A DNA stretch of 22,772 nt from JANRKT01 sp033763355 (GTDB lineage Bacteria > Bacteroidota > Bacteroidia > Chitinophagales > Chitinophagaceae): assembly GCA_033763355.1 (NCBI GenBank), contig JANRKT010000253.1, positions 1 to 22,772 on the forward strand. Reading direction: 5' to 3'. Shown in pieces: positions 14,771 to 22,772 of the stretch; position 1 is the first letter of the stretch; the number at the start of each line of letters is the position of its first letter. The translations under genes and the position numbers were made by a program. The notes under the pieces were generated by a model. That model ran no database searches and was not told where the DNA came from. It saw nothing but the letters and a program-made list of their open reading frames with translations.

Positions 14771-14791
14771 CCCCCTAACCCCCTGAAGGGG
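14771..14791 (-). repeat. C/G-run hairpin in the leader of the hydrolase gene
   Basis: Read on the minus strand, CCCC (14791-14788) pairs with GGGG within 14783-14779 around TTCA, and a second GGGGG run (14775-14771) follows after TTA, directly adjoining the ATG at 14769. The stem would sit in the 5' leader and could hide or expose the start codon. C-run/G-run motifs of this kind look like a dispersed intergenic element. Confidence 0.5.
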
Positions 14792-14835
14792 AATTTTAAG
14801 ATTTTTTATAAACTATATTATCATTTTCAAGCCTG

Positions 14836-14843
14836 CAAATGTA
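14836..14843 (-). promoter_or_regulatory. -7 element of the hydrolase-VWA operon
   Basis: The minus strand reads TACATTTG, a perfect TAnnTTTG match. It predicts a leader of about 60 nt that contains the C/G-run hairpin. No clear -33 TTTG is present. Confidence 0.45.
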
Positions 14844-14886
14844 AGGCTATTTAAAAACGCTGTTTGAATTTGATTCATGAAGGTTT

Positions 14887-16227
14887 TTATCGCAGCACCA
14901 CCTGCCGGTCTGCATCAAGGCGGATGAGGATAAACAACAGAATGGTGAACGTAATTAGTGATGTGCCGCCATAACTCAAAAAAGGAAGAGGGATACCAAT
15001 TACCGGAACAAGGCCCACCGTCATACCGATATTGATAATGATATGAAAAAATAAAACTGATGCCACACCATAACCATAGCACCGGCTGAAAGTACTTCGC
15101 TGCCTTTCAGAAACTGTAATAATACGGAACAGCATAAAAAGGTAAAGTCCCAGTAACAACAGGCTCCCCCACAACCCAAAGCCTTCGCCGATGGTACAGA
15201 AAATAAAATCCGTTCTTTGCTCCGGCACAAAATCATAGCGGGTTTGCGTGCCCTTTAATAATCCTTTACCGGTTAGCCCCCCTGAACCAATTGCAATTTT
15301 ACTTTGCTTTACATTGTAGGTACTGGCTTTCTTTTTTTCTTCTATCTTTTTGAAATCCTCTTCTGATATTGTAGCCATATCAACAGGAAAATCCTTGCCC
15401 ACTGTGGCATAAATACGCTGCACCTGGTAAGGCTTAAGCACTTTATTAAAAAAGAAAGGAACGGCAAAACGCTGTATGCCCACACATACTCCCCATATCA
15501 TTATTACCAATAACAAAAATCCCCTGTCACGCTTTATGAGTTTGCGCATGATATAAATAAACACCACAGCAATAACTGTAAGTATAACGGCAAGTGTATT
15601 GGGTTCAATAAGCAATGTGGCAATTACCAGAACAGCGAGCGAAAAACCAATAATCAGTACGGCGCCGGGCAACCCTTCCCTGAACATTACAAGGAAAAAT
15701 GAAAAATAAACAAGCGCCAGGCCTGTTTCGCTTTGTAAAACAGTCAGCGCAGCGGGCAGCAACACCAGCGCAGATGCAATGAGATGCGATTTGAATTTGC
15801 TGAAATCAGTTTCAATACGGGAAAGGTATTTGGCCAGCGCAAGGTTTACAAATACTTTACACAATTCAGCGGGCTGAAACTGGAAACCTCCCAAACGGAT
15901 AATGGACTTTGTTCCTTTAACTTCAGTATGAAATGGAAATACCAGCAGCAATAAAACAATGCCAAACAAATACCAGAGGTTGGCCGTGGCGGTAAAAAAT
16001 TTACTGTCGGTAACAAGAATAAAAATTCCGATAATGAACCCGATGATGAAATATACAAGCTGGCGGCTGTAATCTGTACGTAATGAAAAAAGGGCACGCA
16101 GCACATTTTCATCCCTGTAGGTTGCGGCAAAAATACTCATGATGCCGATCATGCTGATGATGATGTAAAGCCATATCAGCACCCAGTCAACACCTTTTGA
16201 TATTTCAGGATTTCTTACGGCCATCAT
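14887..16227 (-). CDS. rodA: Peptidoglycan glycosyltransferase RodA (SEDS family)
   Basis: This 446-residue polytopic inner-membrane protein polymerises lipid II glycan strands during cell elongation, together with PBP2. SEDS signatures are present: FQFQPAELCKVFVNLALAKYLS, LQSETGLALVYF, YQVQRI, QSKIAIGSGGLTGKG, and near the C-terminus VIGIPLPFLSYGGTSL. It is longer than E. coli RodA (370); part of the excess is a charged insertion, about residues 285-312 (TISEEDFKKIEEKKKAS), in the large periplasmic loop. It overlaps the end of mrdA by 23 bp, a sign of tight coupling with its partner transpeptidase. A second ATG three bases later (16224) is equally possible. Confidence 0.95.
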   Translation of the reverse strand: MMAVRNPEISKGVDWVLIWLYIIISMIGIMSIFAATYRDENVLRALFSLRTDYSRQLVYFIIGFIIGIFILVTDSKFFTATANLWYLFGIVLLLLVFPFHTEVKGTKSIIRLGGFQFQPAELCKVFVNLALAKYLSRIETDFSKFKSHLIASALVLLPAALTVLQSETGLALVYFSFFLVMFREGLPGAVLIIGFSLAVLVIATLLIEPNTLAVILTVIAVVFIYIMRKLIKRDRGFLLLVIMIWGVCVGIQRFAVPFFFNKVLKPYQVQRIYATVGKDFPVDMATISEEDFKKIEEKKKASTYNVKQSKIAIGSGGLTGKGLLKGTQTRYDFVPEQRTDFIFCTIGEGFGLWGSLLLLGLYLFMLFRIITVSERQRSTFSRCYGYGVASVLFFHIIINIGMTVGLVPVIGIPLPFLSYGGTSLITFTILLFILIRLDADRQVVLR

Positions 16228-18364
16228 TAATCAATGCTGCTACGGGTTTATTAATGCTGTTTGTTTTGTTACTGCTGTCTTTTGGGTTGTTGCTGCTGTC
16301 TGCCGGTTTAATCGTATTTTTCTGAAAGGGGTTGTTCCTTATTACAGGCGTTCTTTTATCCCTGAACAGGTTACTGTCAAGCCTGGGCGCAACGGGTGCC
16401 TCAGGCAGCGAATGATACAATGCCGAACTGTCGCCCATTTCAAGCGATAATTTTACCCTGCGGATGGAATCCACCTGCATCCTTTTCTTTTTTACCACTT
16501 CGGGGATAAGGTCGGCATTTACTATCCTGTCAAGAAGCGTTTTGCGGCCGGTGGCTATGGAATCATTCATGTATTGCTCAATCATAAGCGATGCCATCGG
16601 TGCAGCCCAAGTGGAACCAAAGCCGGCATTCTCGACAATTACTGCAATGGCAATTTGCGGGTCTTCCCTCGGTGCAAAGCAAACAAACCAGGAATGGTTT
16701 TTAAGTTTTTCCCGTTTGCCTTCAATGATTCCGTAGTTCTCAGCAGTTCCTGTTTTACCTGCAATTGAAATGCCTTCAATTCTTGCTCCCATAGCAGTTC
16801 CCCTTTCCACTACATCCTGCATGCCCAATTGCACAATCTGGTAAACCGTATCAGGTATATGCGTTACTTCATGTTTAATTTTGAATTTGTTCAGGATGCT
16901 ATCCCCGGAAACTTCATCATCAATTTTATTTACAAAATGGGGTGTATAGTAATATCCTTTGTTTGCAATAATACACATCAGGTTGGCCATTTGTAATGGT
17001 GTAGCAGTCATCTCACCCTGGCCAATACCCAAAAAAACATTGGTGCAGGAATTCCATGAGCCGGCATAACGGCGGTCAAAAAAACTAACCCTTGGAATAA
17101 ACCCGGTGTCTTCGCTTGGCACATCCACACCAAGCCTGTTTCCAAGCCCAAATGCGTTCATATAATCTTTCCATTTCTGGTAACCATCTTTTACATTTCT
17201 GTATTTGGGATTATCCGAAGCAAGGCGGAACACATGTGAAAAATAGGAGTTGCAGGAATTGGCCAATGCCTGCCTGAGGTTTGAAGCATGGCCGGGATTT
17301 TTATGCTCGCAGGCAATGGGCCTCCGGCATGCGTAATAAGAACCGCCGCATGGATAGCCAAACTGGGGTGTAATAACGCCTTCATCCAGTGCCACCAAAG
17401 CACCTAATGGTTTAAATGTAGAACCCGGAGGATACTGGCCTTTAATAGTACGGTTATACAGCGGTTTTGCCGTATCAGTAAGCATATAGGAAAAATTTCT
17501 TCTTCTTTCAGAACCTGTTAATAGATTGGGATCATAGGTAGGCCCGCTTGCCATAGCGATAATTCCGCCGGTTTTGGGCTCAATAGCAACCACTGCCCCA
17601 ATCTTATTGCTCAGCATTTTTTCAGCCAGCACCTGTATGTCAATATCAAGATAAGTTCTGAGGTTGCGGCCGGCAATAGCAGCGGTATCAAATCTTCCGC
17701 TTTCGTACTTGCCAACAATACGGTTTTTATTGTCCTTAATCTGGTATTGTACGCCCCTTTGTCCCATCAATATGCTTTCGTAATACCTTTCCAAACCCGT
17801 TAGCCCCATGTAATCACCCATCTGGTAAAAGTAATTGGTGCGTTTCAGGATGTTTGAATCTACTTCGCCAATATAACCCAGCAAATGTGCAGCTGCTTTA
17901 TACGGGTATGAACGGATGGGCCTGTCCTGCAGGTAAAAACCCGGTTCAAAGCGAAAGATGTTTTCCTGCAGCTTTACATATTTTTCAGTAGATAAAGAGC
18001 CTTCAAAAACAGAGGGCCGGTAACGGCCATTTCTGATAATGCCGGAAATGATGCGGTTGTGAAATTCTGCAGAATCTATATTCAGCAAACGGCATAAGCC
18101 TGCCGTATCTACACCCCGCAGCCTGGTTGGTTCAAACATGAGGTCGTAGGTAATAGTGTTCTGAAGAACAGCTTTATTCTTCCGGTCAAATATGATGCCC
18201 CTGTCCGGGTAAACCACCTTTTTATTGATAGCATTTCCAAAGGCCTGCAATTGGTATTGGGGGGAGAGTACCTGCAGAATAAATATCCTTGCGGCCAGCA
18301 CCAGGAAGGCAGCAACAAATATTATTCGGATGACCGTTTGCCGGGATTGATTGAATACTGGCAT
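16205..18364 (-). CDS. mrdA: Penicillin-binding protein 2 (elongation transpeptidase)
   Basis: The 719-residue protein is the class B PBP that cross-links peptidoglycan within the elongasome, partnered by RodA. A single N-terminal membrane anchor spans about residues 11-33, followed by the PBP dimerisation domain and the transpeptidase domain. All three active-site motifs are present: SxxK as STFK (catalytic Ser315, Lys318), SxN as SCN (370-372) and KTGT (537-540). The C-terminal tail of about 80 residues is rich in Ser, Asn, Lys and Pro and has no counterpart in the 633-residue E. coli protein. I chose the ATG at 18364; the longer frame starts at TTG and adds 20 residues that do not look like a PBP. 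The 82-bp gap to mreD holds no clear promoter. Confidence 0.95.
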   Translation of the reverse strand: MPVFNQSRQTVIRIIFVAAFLVLAARIFILQVLSPQYQLQAFGNAINKKVVYPDRGIIFDRKNKAVLQNTITYDLMFEPTRLRGVDTAGLCRLLNIDSAEFHNRIISGIIRNGRYRPSVFEGSLSTEKYVKLQENIFRFEPGFYLQDRPIRSYPYKAAAHLLGYIGEVDSNILKRTNYFYQMGDYMGLTGLERYYESILMGQRGVQYQIKDNKNRIVGKYESGRFDTAAIAGRNLRTYLDIDIQVLAEKMLSNKIGAVVAIEPKTGGIIAMASGPTYDPNLLTGSERRRNFSYMLTDTAKPLYNRTIKGQYPPGSTFKPLGALVALDEGVITPQFGYPCGGSYYACRRPIACEHKNPGHASNLRQALANSCNSYFSHVFRLASDNPKYRNVKDGYQKWKDYMNAFGLGNRLGVDVPSEDTGFIPRVSFFDRRYAGSWNSCTNVFLGIGQGEMTATPLQMANLMCIIANKGYYYTPHFVNKIDDEVSGDSILNKFKIKHEVTHIPDTVYQIVQLGMQDVVERGTAMGARIEGISIAGKTGTAENYGIIEGKREKLKNHSWFVCFAPREDPQIAIAVIVENAGFGSTWAAPMASLMIEQYMNDSIATGRKTLLDRIVNADLIPEVVKKKRMQVDSIRRVKLSLEMGDSSALYHSLPEAPVAPRLDSNLFRDKRTPVIRNNPFQKNTIKPADSSNNPKDSSNKTNSINKPVAALINDGRKKS

Positions 18365-18446
18365 GGTAATGTTAACCCTTGCACTTAAAAACGAAGCATG
18401 AAACGAATTTGATGCAGGGAACAAATACTTTTTTCATGGTTCAGTT

Positions 18447-18980
18447 TTAAGCAACGTTTGTACGGTATTTTGATTTACGGTAAAATAAAAGTTCGGTAAT
18501 AAGCGCCAGCAGCAAACTTACTGCTGTTGTGGCGAATACCTTGCCAAGGAAATACCAAAAATTTCCAAACTGGAGCCACTCAAGCAAAACGAGGTAAATG
18601 TGGTGAACCAGCGTTAGTATCAAAACGTAAACAGCGTATGGCATCCATCCCATACTGGTCATTGAAGGCTCTGCATAACTGAATTCCATGGTTTCCTTCG
18701 GCATCAGCAGATGAATAAGGAAACTGCGTAAATAGGCTATAAGTGTACAGGCCGCTGCATGAAGGCCGGGGGTTTTGGTAAAATAGTCAAGCGACAGGCC
18801 AAATAAAAAACCAATCAGTGTCAACCCGAGGCGGGGCATATTAAAAGGGAGCCACAGTATAAACAGGTAATAGAGGTATGGCGTGATAAACTGGTGCAGC
18901 GGTGGCATCCGGTTGAGCACAAAAACCTGAACCATTATAAAGAGTACAAAACGGATGATATTTTTAAGCAGGTCACTCAT
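18447..18980 (-). CDS. mreD: Rod shape-determining protein MreD
   Basis: This 177-residue inner-membrane protein has about five hydrophobic segments and the MreD-like sequence PYLYYLFILWLPF and GFLFGLSLDYFTKTPGLHAA. MreD bridges MreC and the other elongasome membrane proteins. It overlaps the end of mreC by 8 bp, so translation is probably coupled. Family sequence conservation is low, and position in the cluster is the strongest evidence. Confidence 0.9.
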   Translation of the reverse strand: MSDLLKNIIRFVLFIMVQVFVLNRMPPLHQFITPYLYYLFILWLPFNMPRLGLTLIGFLFGLSLDYFTKTPGLHAAACTLIAYLRSFLIHLLMPKETMEFSYAEPSMTSMGWMPYAVYVLILTLVHHIYLVLLEWLQFGNFWYFLGKVFATTAVSLLLALITELLFYRKSKYRTNVA

Positions 18981-19827
18981 TGTCTTTTTTAATCATTTTT
19001 TCCAGCATTTCCATTTCCGCCTGCTGCAGGTTGTTTACAATGTAGGCATGCTTTACATTAAAAAAATTCGTTGCTGTCCTCAGCTTAAGAATGTATGTGT
19101 TGCTGCTTTGGTCTGATGCCACTTCTTCAATGTAACCCACCAACTGGCCGGGCGGGTATTTATCAGAAAACTGGGAAGTAACAACCGTATCCCCCTTCTT
19201 TACCTCCACGCTTTTAGGAATTTTTGTAAGCGTTACAAACTGCGGGTTCTTCCCATCCCATGAAACTTCGCCAAGCTCACCGCTTTTTTTAAGTACTGAC
19301 GCTATTTTACTTTGCCGGTGCAGCAGGCTCATCACCACACACATGTTATTACTTACCTGCACCACGGTGCCTAAAACACCATCCGGGCCAACTACCCCCA
19401 TATTAATACCAACACCCTGCCTGCTTCCGCGGTGCAGCATCAGGTAATTGGTTTGTGATGAAACAGTATTGCTGATTACTTCTGCCGGCAGGAACAAAAA
19501 TTTACGGTATTGCTCAATAGAGTCAACCTTTATTGTATCGGCAAAAAGTATAAGTGAGGAATCGGCCCATGCAAAATCAGCTCTCAGCTGGTTCAGCAAA
19601 CGGGCATTTTGCGCCCTCAATTTTTCATTTTCTTTTTTAAGGCTGAAATAAGTTTCAATATCGCTGTAGCGAACGTTAACCCCGCCGGTAATTTCGTTGG
19701 CCACATTCATAAAAGCCGCCTGGTGAAACTTGTTGTAACTGAAAAGCATGGTCAGGGCCAATGCCTGCAGGAGCAGAAAAAAAAGCAGGTTGAAATACCG
19801 GCGAATGAAAAGGAATATATTACGCAC
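18973..19827 (-). CDS. mreC: Rod shape-determining protein MreC (GTG start)
   Basis: The 284-residue protein has a short cytoplasmic N-terminus, a membrane helix (about residues 11-30), a coiled coil (about 55-85, FSLKKENEKLRAQNARLLNQ) and then the periplasmic double beta-barrel MreC domain (LMLHRGSRQGVGINMGVVGP, GVLGTVVQVSNNMCVVMSLL, LTKIPKSVEVKKGDTVVTSQ). MreC links cytoplasmic MreB to PBP2. Translation appears to start at GTG (19827), because the conserved N-terminal segment RNIFLFIRRYFN lies directly after it and the first internal ATG would fall inside the membrane helix. A 63-bp gap with a palindrome separates it from mreB. Confidence 0.93.
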   Translation of the reverse strand: MRNIFLFIRRYFNLLFFLLLQALALTMLFSYNKFHQAAFMNVANEITGGVNVRYSDIETYFSLKKENEKLRAQNARLLNQLRADFAWADSSLILFADTIKVDSIEQYRKFLFLPAEVISNTVSSQTNYLMLHRGSRQGVGINMGVVGPDGVLGTVVQVSNNMCVVMSLLHRQSKIASVLKKSGELGEVSWDGKNPQFVTLTKIPKSVEVKKGDTVVTSQFSDKYPPGQLVGYIEEVASDQSSNTYILKLRTATNFFNVKHAYIVNNLQQAEMEMLEKMIKKDNE

Positions 19828-19852
19828 AAGTAATCACAAATTTCAGGTTACA

Positions 19853-19866
19853 TGTTACCGGTAACA
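19853..19866. promoter_or_regulatory. 14-bp perfect palindrome between mreB and mreC
   Basis: TGTTACCGGTAACA is fully self-complementary and lies 26 bp upstream of the mreC GTG. Flanking copies of the half sequence, GGTTAC at 19847-19852 and AACCGG at 19870-19875, give several alternative pairings. It could be an operator or an mRNA structure that adjusts the ratio of MreB to MreC. There is no T-tract after it, so it is not a classical terminator. Confidence 0.5.
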
Positions 19867-19890
19867 GGCAACCGGCCCCCGGCAAAAACT

Positions 19891-20916
19891 TTATCTCATC
19901 ACAAAAGGATAATGCTGGTAATTTTTGAGTGCAATACCTGTACCTCTTACCACACTTTTCAGCGGGTCATCGGCAACATGTACAGGAAGTTTTATTTTCT
20001 GGCTTAAACGCTTGTCCAAACCCCTGAGCAATGCCCCGCCACCTGTAAGATAGAGGCCCCTTCGGTAAATATCAGCCGCAAGTTCAGGCGGTGTTGTTTC
20101 CAAAGCTTTCAGTATTGCCTCTTCTATCTTAAAAATTGATTTATCCAGGGCTTCCGCAACTTCCTGGTAGCTTACCATAATTTGTTTGGGGATACCCGTA
20201 ACAAGGTCACGGCCGTTTACCGGAATATCATCTGGCGGGCTTTCCAGGTCTTTCATAGCAGCACCTATCTGTATTTTGATTTGCTCTGAAGTACGCTCAC
20301 CGATCAATAAGCTATGATAACGGCGCAACGCCTCCATGATGTCAGCAGTAAACTCATCGCCTGCAATTCGGATGGACTGGTCGCAAACTATACCAGCAAG
20401 TGCAATAACTGTAATACCTGTGGTTCCGCCACCTATATCAATAATCATATTGCCCACAGGCTCCTCCACATCTATGCCTATACCCAGTGCGGCGGCCATA
20501 GGTTCGTGCAAAAGATACACTTCCTTGGCCCCGGCTTGTTCTGCACTGTCTCTCACGGCACGCTTTTCCACCTCGGTAATGCTGGAAGGGATACATATCA
20601 TCATGCGCCAGCTTGGGGGAAAAAGGGGTTTTTTGGGGTAGATCATCTTGATCATCTCCCTTATCATGAGCTCTGCGGCATTAAAATCAGCGATTACACC
20701 ATCCTTTAAAGGTCGTACGGTACGGATGCTTTCATGCGTTTTTTCATGCATCATCAGGGCTTTTTTCCCCACTGCCAGTACGTTTTTCGGATTGTTACGG
20801 TCAAGCGCAACTATTGAAGGTTCGTTAACTACGATTTCGTCGTTATGAATTATCAGGGTATTGGCGGTACCTAAATCAATAGCTATATCTTGGGTAAACC
20901 AGTTAAAAAGTCCCAT
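19891..20916 (-). CDS. mreB: Rod shape-determining protein MreB
   Basis: The 341-residue protein is the bacterial actin homologue that directs lateral wall synthesis. Actin-fold ATP-binding motifs are visible: phosphate 1 DIAIDLGTANTLI (about residues 9-21), phosphate 2 NMIIDIGGGTTGITVIAL, and LYLTGGGALLRGLD in the adenosine-binding region. The sequence GLFNWFTQDIA after Met1 forms the membrane-binding amphipathic end typical of MreB. I chose the ATG at 20916; the frame stays open to 21081, but the 55 extra residues are not MreB-like. It is the first gene of the mreBCD-mrdA-rodA operon. Confidence 0.96.
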   Translation of the reverse strand: MGLFNWFTQDIAIDLGTANTLIIHNDEIVVNEPSIVALDRNNPKNVLAVGKKALMMHEKTHESIRTVRPLKDGVIADFNAAELMIREMIKMIYPKKPLFPPSWRMMICIPSSITEVEKRAVRDSAEQAGAKEVYLLHEPMAAALGIGIDVEEPVGNMIIDIGGGTTGITVIALAGIVCDQSIRIAGDEFTADIMEALRRYHSLLIGERTSEQIKIQIGAAMKDLESPPDDIPVNGRDLVTGIPKQIMVSYQEVAEALDKSIFKIEEAILKALETTPPELAADIYRRGLYLTGGGALLRGLDKRLSQKIKLPVHVADDPLKSVVRGTGIALKNYQHYPFVMR

Positions 20917-21165
20917 TTTGTGGTTCGATATTGGTTCTTTTGTATATGAATGCCTGCAAAATTGTAGGAAATAATCGGAATAAACAACGGCAAAACCTTT
21001 GTTTTTATTGATCGCAGGGTATTTTTTATTTGTTCTTAAAACAAAGCAGTAAACCTGCTGAAATGCGCCTATACATTCCATTAGTTAAAAAAAACAAAAA
21101 TAAAATACAGGCAGGAATGAATCGGGTGAACCATATAATTGCCTTCTCTTGAAAAGGGATGTATT
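20917..21165 (-). promoter_or_regulatory. Leader and promoter region of the rod operon
   Basis: These 249 bp between purD and mreB must hold the operon promoter. The best candidate on the minus strand is CAATTTTG (20964-20957), one base from TAnnTTTG, 40 nt before the mreB start. A T-rich tract lies near 21085-21110. I see no clear terminator for purD and no other gene. Confidence 0.4.
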
Positions 21166-22446
21166 TCAGCTGAATTCATAACCAATATCAGACCGGTAAT
21201 ACATGCCGGCAAAATGGATGAACTCCATGATGTGTTTTGATTTTTCTACCGCTTTGTTTATAGATGGTGCATATGCAGTAACGGTTAAAACCCTTCCCCC
21301 GTTTGTTACTATTTTTCCCTCTTCCTTTTTGGTGCCGGAATGAAACACCACTACATCATCTTCATTTAACACGTCCAGTCCTTCAATTTCAAAACCCGTA
21401 TCATAGGGGCCCGGGTAACCTTTGCTTACCGCCATTACAGTTGCAGCAGAACGTTTGTCAATTTCAATTTCAATTTCACCAAGCCTTTGTTCAGCTACTG
21501 CTGTAAACAGTTCCAGGATATCATTCTTTAACCGGGGAATGATCACTTCGGTTTCAGGATCGCCAAGCCTGCAATTGTATTCAATCACATAGGGCTCATC
21601 GTCCACGCTTATCAACCCGAAAAAGATAAACCCCCTGTATTCCAGTTTTTCTTCCTGCAGGCCTTTTATGGTTGGCTTAATGATTCTTTCTGTTACTTTT
21701 TTCATGAACACATCATCGGCAAATGGTACCGGGCTTACAGCGCCCATGCCCCCGGTGTTTAAACCGGTATCCGCAATGCCCACACGTTTGTAATCTTTCG
21801 CCTCTGGAAGCAATACATAACTTTTGCCATCGGTAAGTGCAAAAACACTTAATTCAATTCCCTTTAAAAACTCTTCCACCACCACTTTTTTACCCGCTTC
21901 GCCAAATTTCGATTCCTGTATCATCAGTTCAAATTCAGCCATAGCCTCTACCTGGTTCTGGCAAATGATAACGCCCTTGCCGCCTGCCAGCCCATCTGCT
22001 TTTAAAACAATGGGCGGTGCATGTTCTTTTAAATGATGGATGCCTTCTTCGTAATTGGAAAGATCAAACTCCTTATAAACAGCGGTAGGGATGTTGTGCC
22101 TTATCATAAAGGCCTTGGCAAATGATTTACTGCCTTCTAATTGCGCTGCTTCCTGCGACGGGCCTATTACAGCAATCTGTCTCAGTTCGGGGTCGTCCTG
22201 AAAGAAATTATAAATGCCTTTTACAAGCGGTTCTTCAGGGCCAACAATTACCATATCAATTCTTTTCTCAATGCAGAAAAGTTTTATGGCTTCAAAATCA
22301 GTTGGTGAAACTGTGGCGTTGGTGCCGCATTCAGAAGTGCCTGCATTGCCGGGAGCAATAAACAAACGTGTACATAACCTGCTCTGGGATATCTTCCAGG
22401 CCAAAGCATGTTCCCTTCCACCAGAGCCTAACAAAAGGATTTTCAT
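21166..22446 (-). CDS. purD: Phosphoribosylamine-glycine ligase
   Basis: The 426-residue cytosolic enzyme performs the second step of purine synthesis, joining glycine to phosphoribosylamine with ATP. The N-terminal domain begins MKILLLGSGGREHALAWK. The ATP-grasp part includes IVLKADGLAGGKGVIIC (about residues 150-166) and VVEEFLKGIELSVFALTDG, and the PurD signature YNCRLGDPETEVIIPRL is near residue 300. The length matches the family. It is transcribed alone on the minus strand. TAACTTTA on the minus strand upstream (about 22491-22484) is a weak -7 candidate. Confidence 0.96.
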   Translation of the reverse strand: MKILLLGSGGREHALAWKISQSRLCTRLFIAPGNAGTSECGTNATVSPTDFEAIKLFCIEKRIDMVIVGPEEPLVKGIYNFFQDDPELRQIAVIGPSQEAAQLEGSKSFAKAFMIRHNIPTAVYKEFDLSNYEEGIHHLKEHAPPIVLKADGLAGGKGVIICQNQVEAMAEFELMIQESKFGEAGKKVVVEEFLKGIELSVFALTDGKSYVLLPEAKDYKRVGIADTGLNTGGMGAVSPVPFADDVFMKKVTERIIKPTIKGLQEEKLEYRGFIFFGLISVDDEPYVIEYNCRLGDPETEVIIPRLKNDILELFTAVAEQRLGEIEIEIDKRSAATVMAVSKGYPGPYDTGFEIEGLDVLNEDDVVVFHSGTKKEEGKIVTNGGRVLTVTAYAPSINKAVEKSKHIMEFIHFAGMYYRSDIGYEFS

Positions 22447-22674
22447 AGAAAATTCTTTTCGGGTTTTGATTCTTCCTCTTTAAAGTTACAGACTGGCTAA
22501 AAATGTAATTGTAACAATCCTGTCATTTCCGTTGCGAATATAAGTTGCACTGTATTTACTTTTGATTATTTTTTATGAATGGCCGTGATAAACGCTTTTC
22601 ATTACTCCTTTTCAAATAAATCCTTATTTTGAGCCAATATCGTTCCGCCCCCGCAATACATTAAAAAAACTTTT
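22447..22674. other. Divergent intergenic region between purD and the POT transporter
   Basis: There is no gene here. TTATTTTG (22624-22631), one mismatch from TAnnTTTG, lies 43 nt before the transporter ATG and is the best plus-strand promoter candidate. I see no palindrome typical of a purine operator and no riboswitch-like fold. Confidence 0.4.
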
Positions 22675-22772
22675 ATGAACCAGACTACCCCGAAAGGCCA
22701 TCCCAAAGGGCTGTACATTTTGTTTGCAACTGAAATGTGGGAACGGTTTAATTACTATGGCATGAGGGCCAT
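22675..22772 (+). CDS. POT-family peptide MFS transporter, N-terminal fragment
   Basis: Only the first 32 codons lie in the window; the gene continues past the end. The visible sequence HPKGLYILFATEMWERFNYY followed by GMRA is the first transmembrane helix of proton-coupled oligopeptide transporters (PTR2/DtpT type). It contains the family E-x-x-E-R-F-x-Y-Y-G motif, here ATEMWERFNYYG, which couples proton and peptide movement. The product should import di- and tripeptides through the inner membrane. The call rests on this motif alone. Confidence 0.85.
   Translation, partial: MNQTTPKGHPKGLYILFATEMWERFNYYGMRA

Noticed and set aside
18372..18437. 21-codon ATG frame between mreD and mrdA on the minus strand, with a Lys-Lys start, hydrophobic residues and four Cys
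   Set aside because: It could be a leader peptide, but such a length is expected by chance and nothing else supports translation.
20917..21081. Possible 55-residue N-terminal extension of MreB
   Set aside because: The MreB family starts at MGLFNWF. The extension covers the probable promoter region.
1..22772. CRISPR arrays, tRNA or rRNA genes, insertion sequences, prophage or defence genes
   Set aside because: No array of spaced direct repeats, no cloverleaf or rRNA-like sequence in the gaps, and no transposase, integrase or nuclease signature in any frame.

Overview
The window looks like a chromosomal segment of a Bacteroidota bacterium, most likely family Chitinophagaceae. The evidence is protein style (TonB receptor with a carboxypeptidase-like N-terminal domain, glycine-linker beta-helix lipoprotein, two-piece transketolase, mreBCD-mrdA-rodA cluster), several matches to the Bacteroidota -7 element TAnnTTTG, and almost no Shine-Dalgarno sequences. 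Base composition looks even, and I see no transposase, integrase, CRISPR array, rRNA or tRNA. This is core, vertically inherited sequence rather than an island.

Layout. 71-640 (-): HTH/cupin regulator. 1007-1531 (-): small lipoprotein. 1599-5823 (-): TonB-dependent receptor followed by a beta-helix surface lipoprotein. 6169-8067 (+): DUF47/PhoU-like protein and PiT phosphate permease. 8156-10199 (+): RmlA and GalE, sugar-nucleotide enzymes. 10291-11247 (+): C-terminal transketolase subunit. 11338-13137 (+): ECF sigma factor, probable membrane anti-sigma factor and a Spy/CpxP-like periplasmic protein. 13235-14769 (-): metallo-beta-lactamase-fold hydrolase and VWA protein. 14887-20916 (-): the rod-complex operon mreB-mreC-mreD-mrdA-rodA. 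21166-22446 (-): purD. 22675 to the window end (+): start of a POT-family peptide transporter.

The most interesting part is the 345-bp divergent region 5824-6168. TGTTAAC occurs three times at exact 22-bp spacing next to a perfect -7 element of the TonB operon. A second pair, TGTTAAG/TATTAAC, lies 11 bp apart upstream of the DUF47-PiT operon. The unit is the reverse complement of the TTAACA core of PhoP/PhoB-type boxes, which also repeat at 11-bp steps. Together with the phosphate permease next door, this suggests that the TonB receptor and its beta-helix lipoprotein are a phosphate-starvation-induced outer-membrane uptake system. That is inference, but it is testable.

Other points of interest are a threefold motif in the cytoplasmic part of the probable anti-sigma factor, a 14-bp palindrome between mreB and mreC, a nearly leaderless promoter on the small lipoprotein gene, and several short intergenic repeats that look like dispersed elements. 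Six of the longest open frames begin at TTG or otherwise upstream codons that I judge false; I shortened those genes to the conserved ATG.
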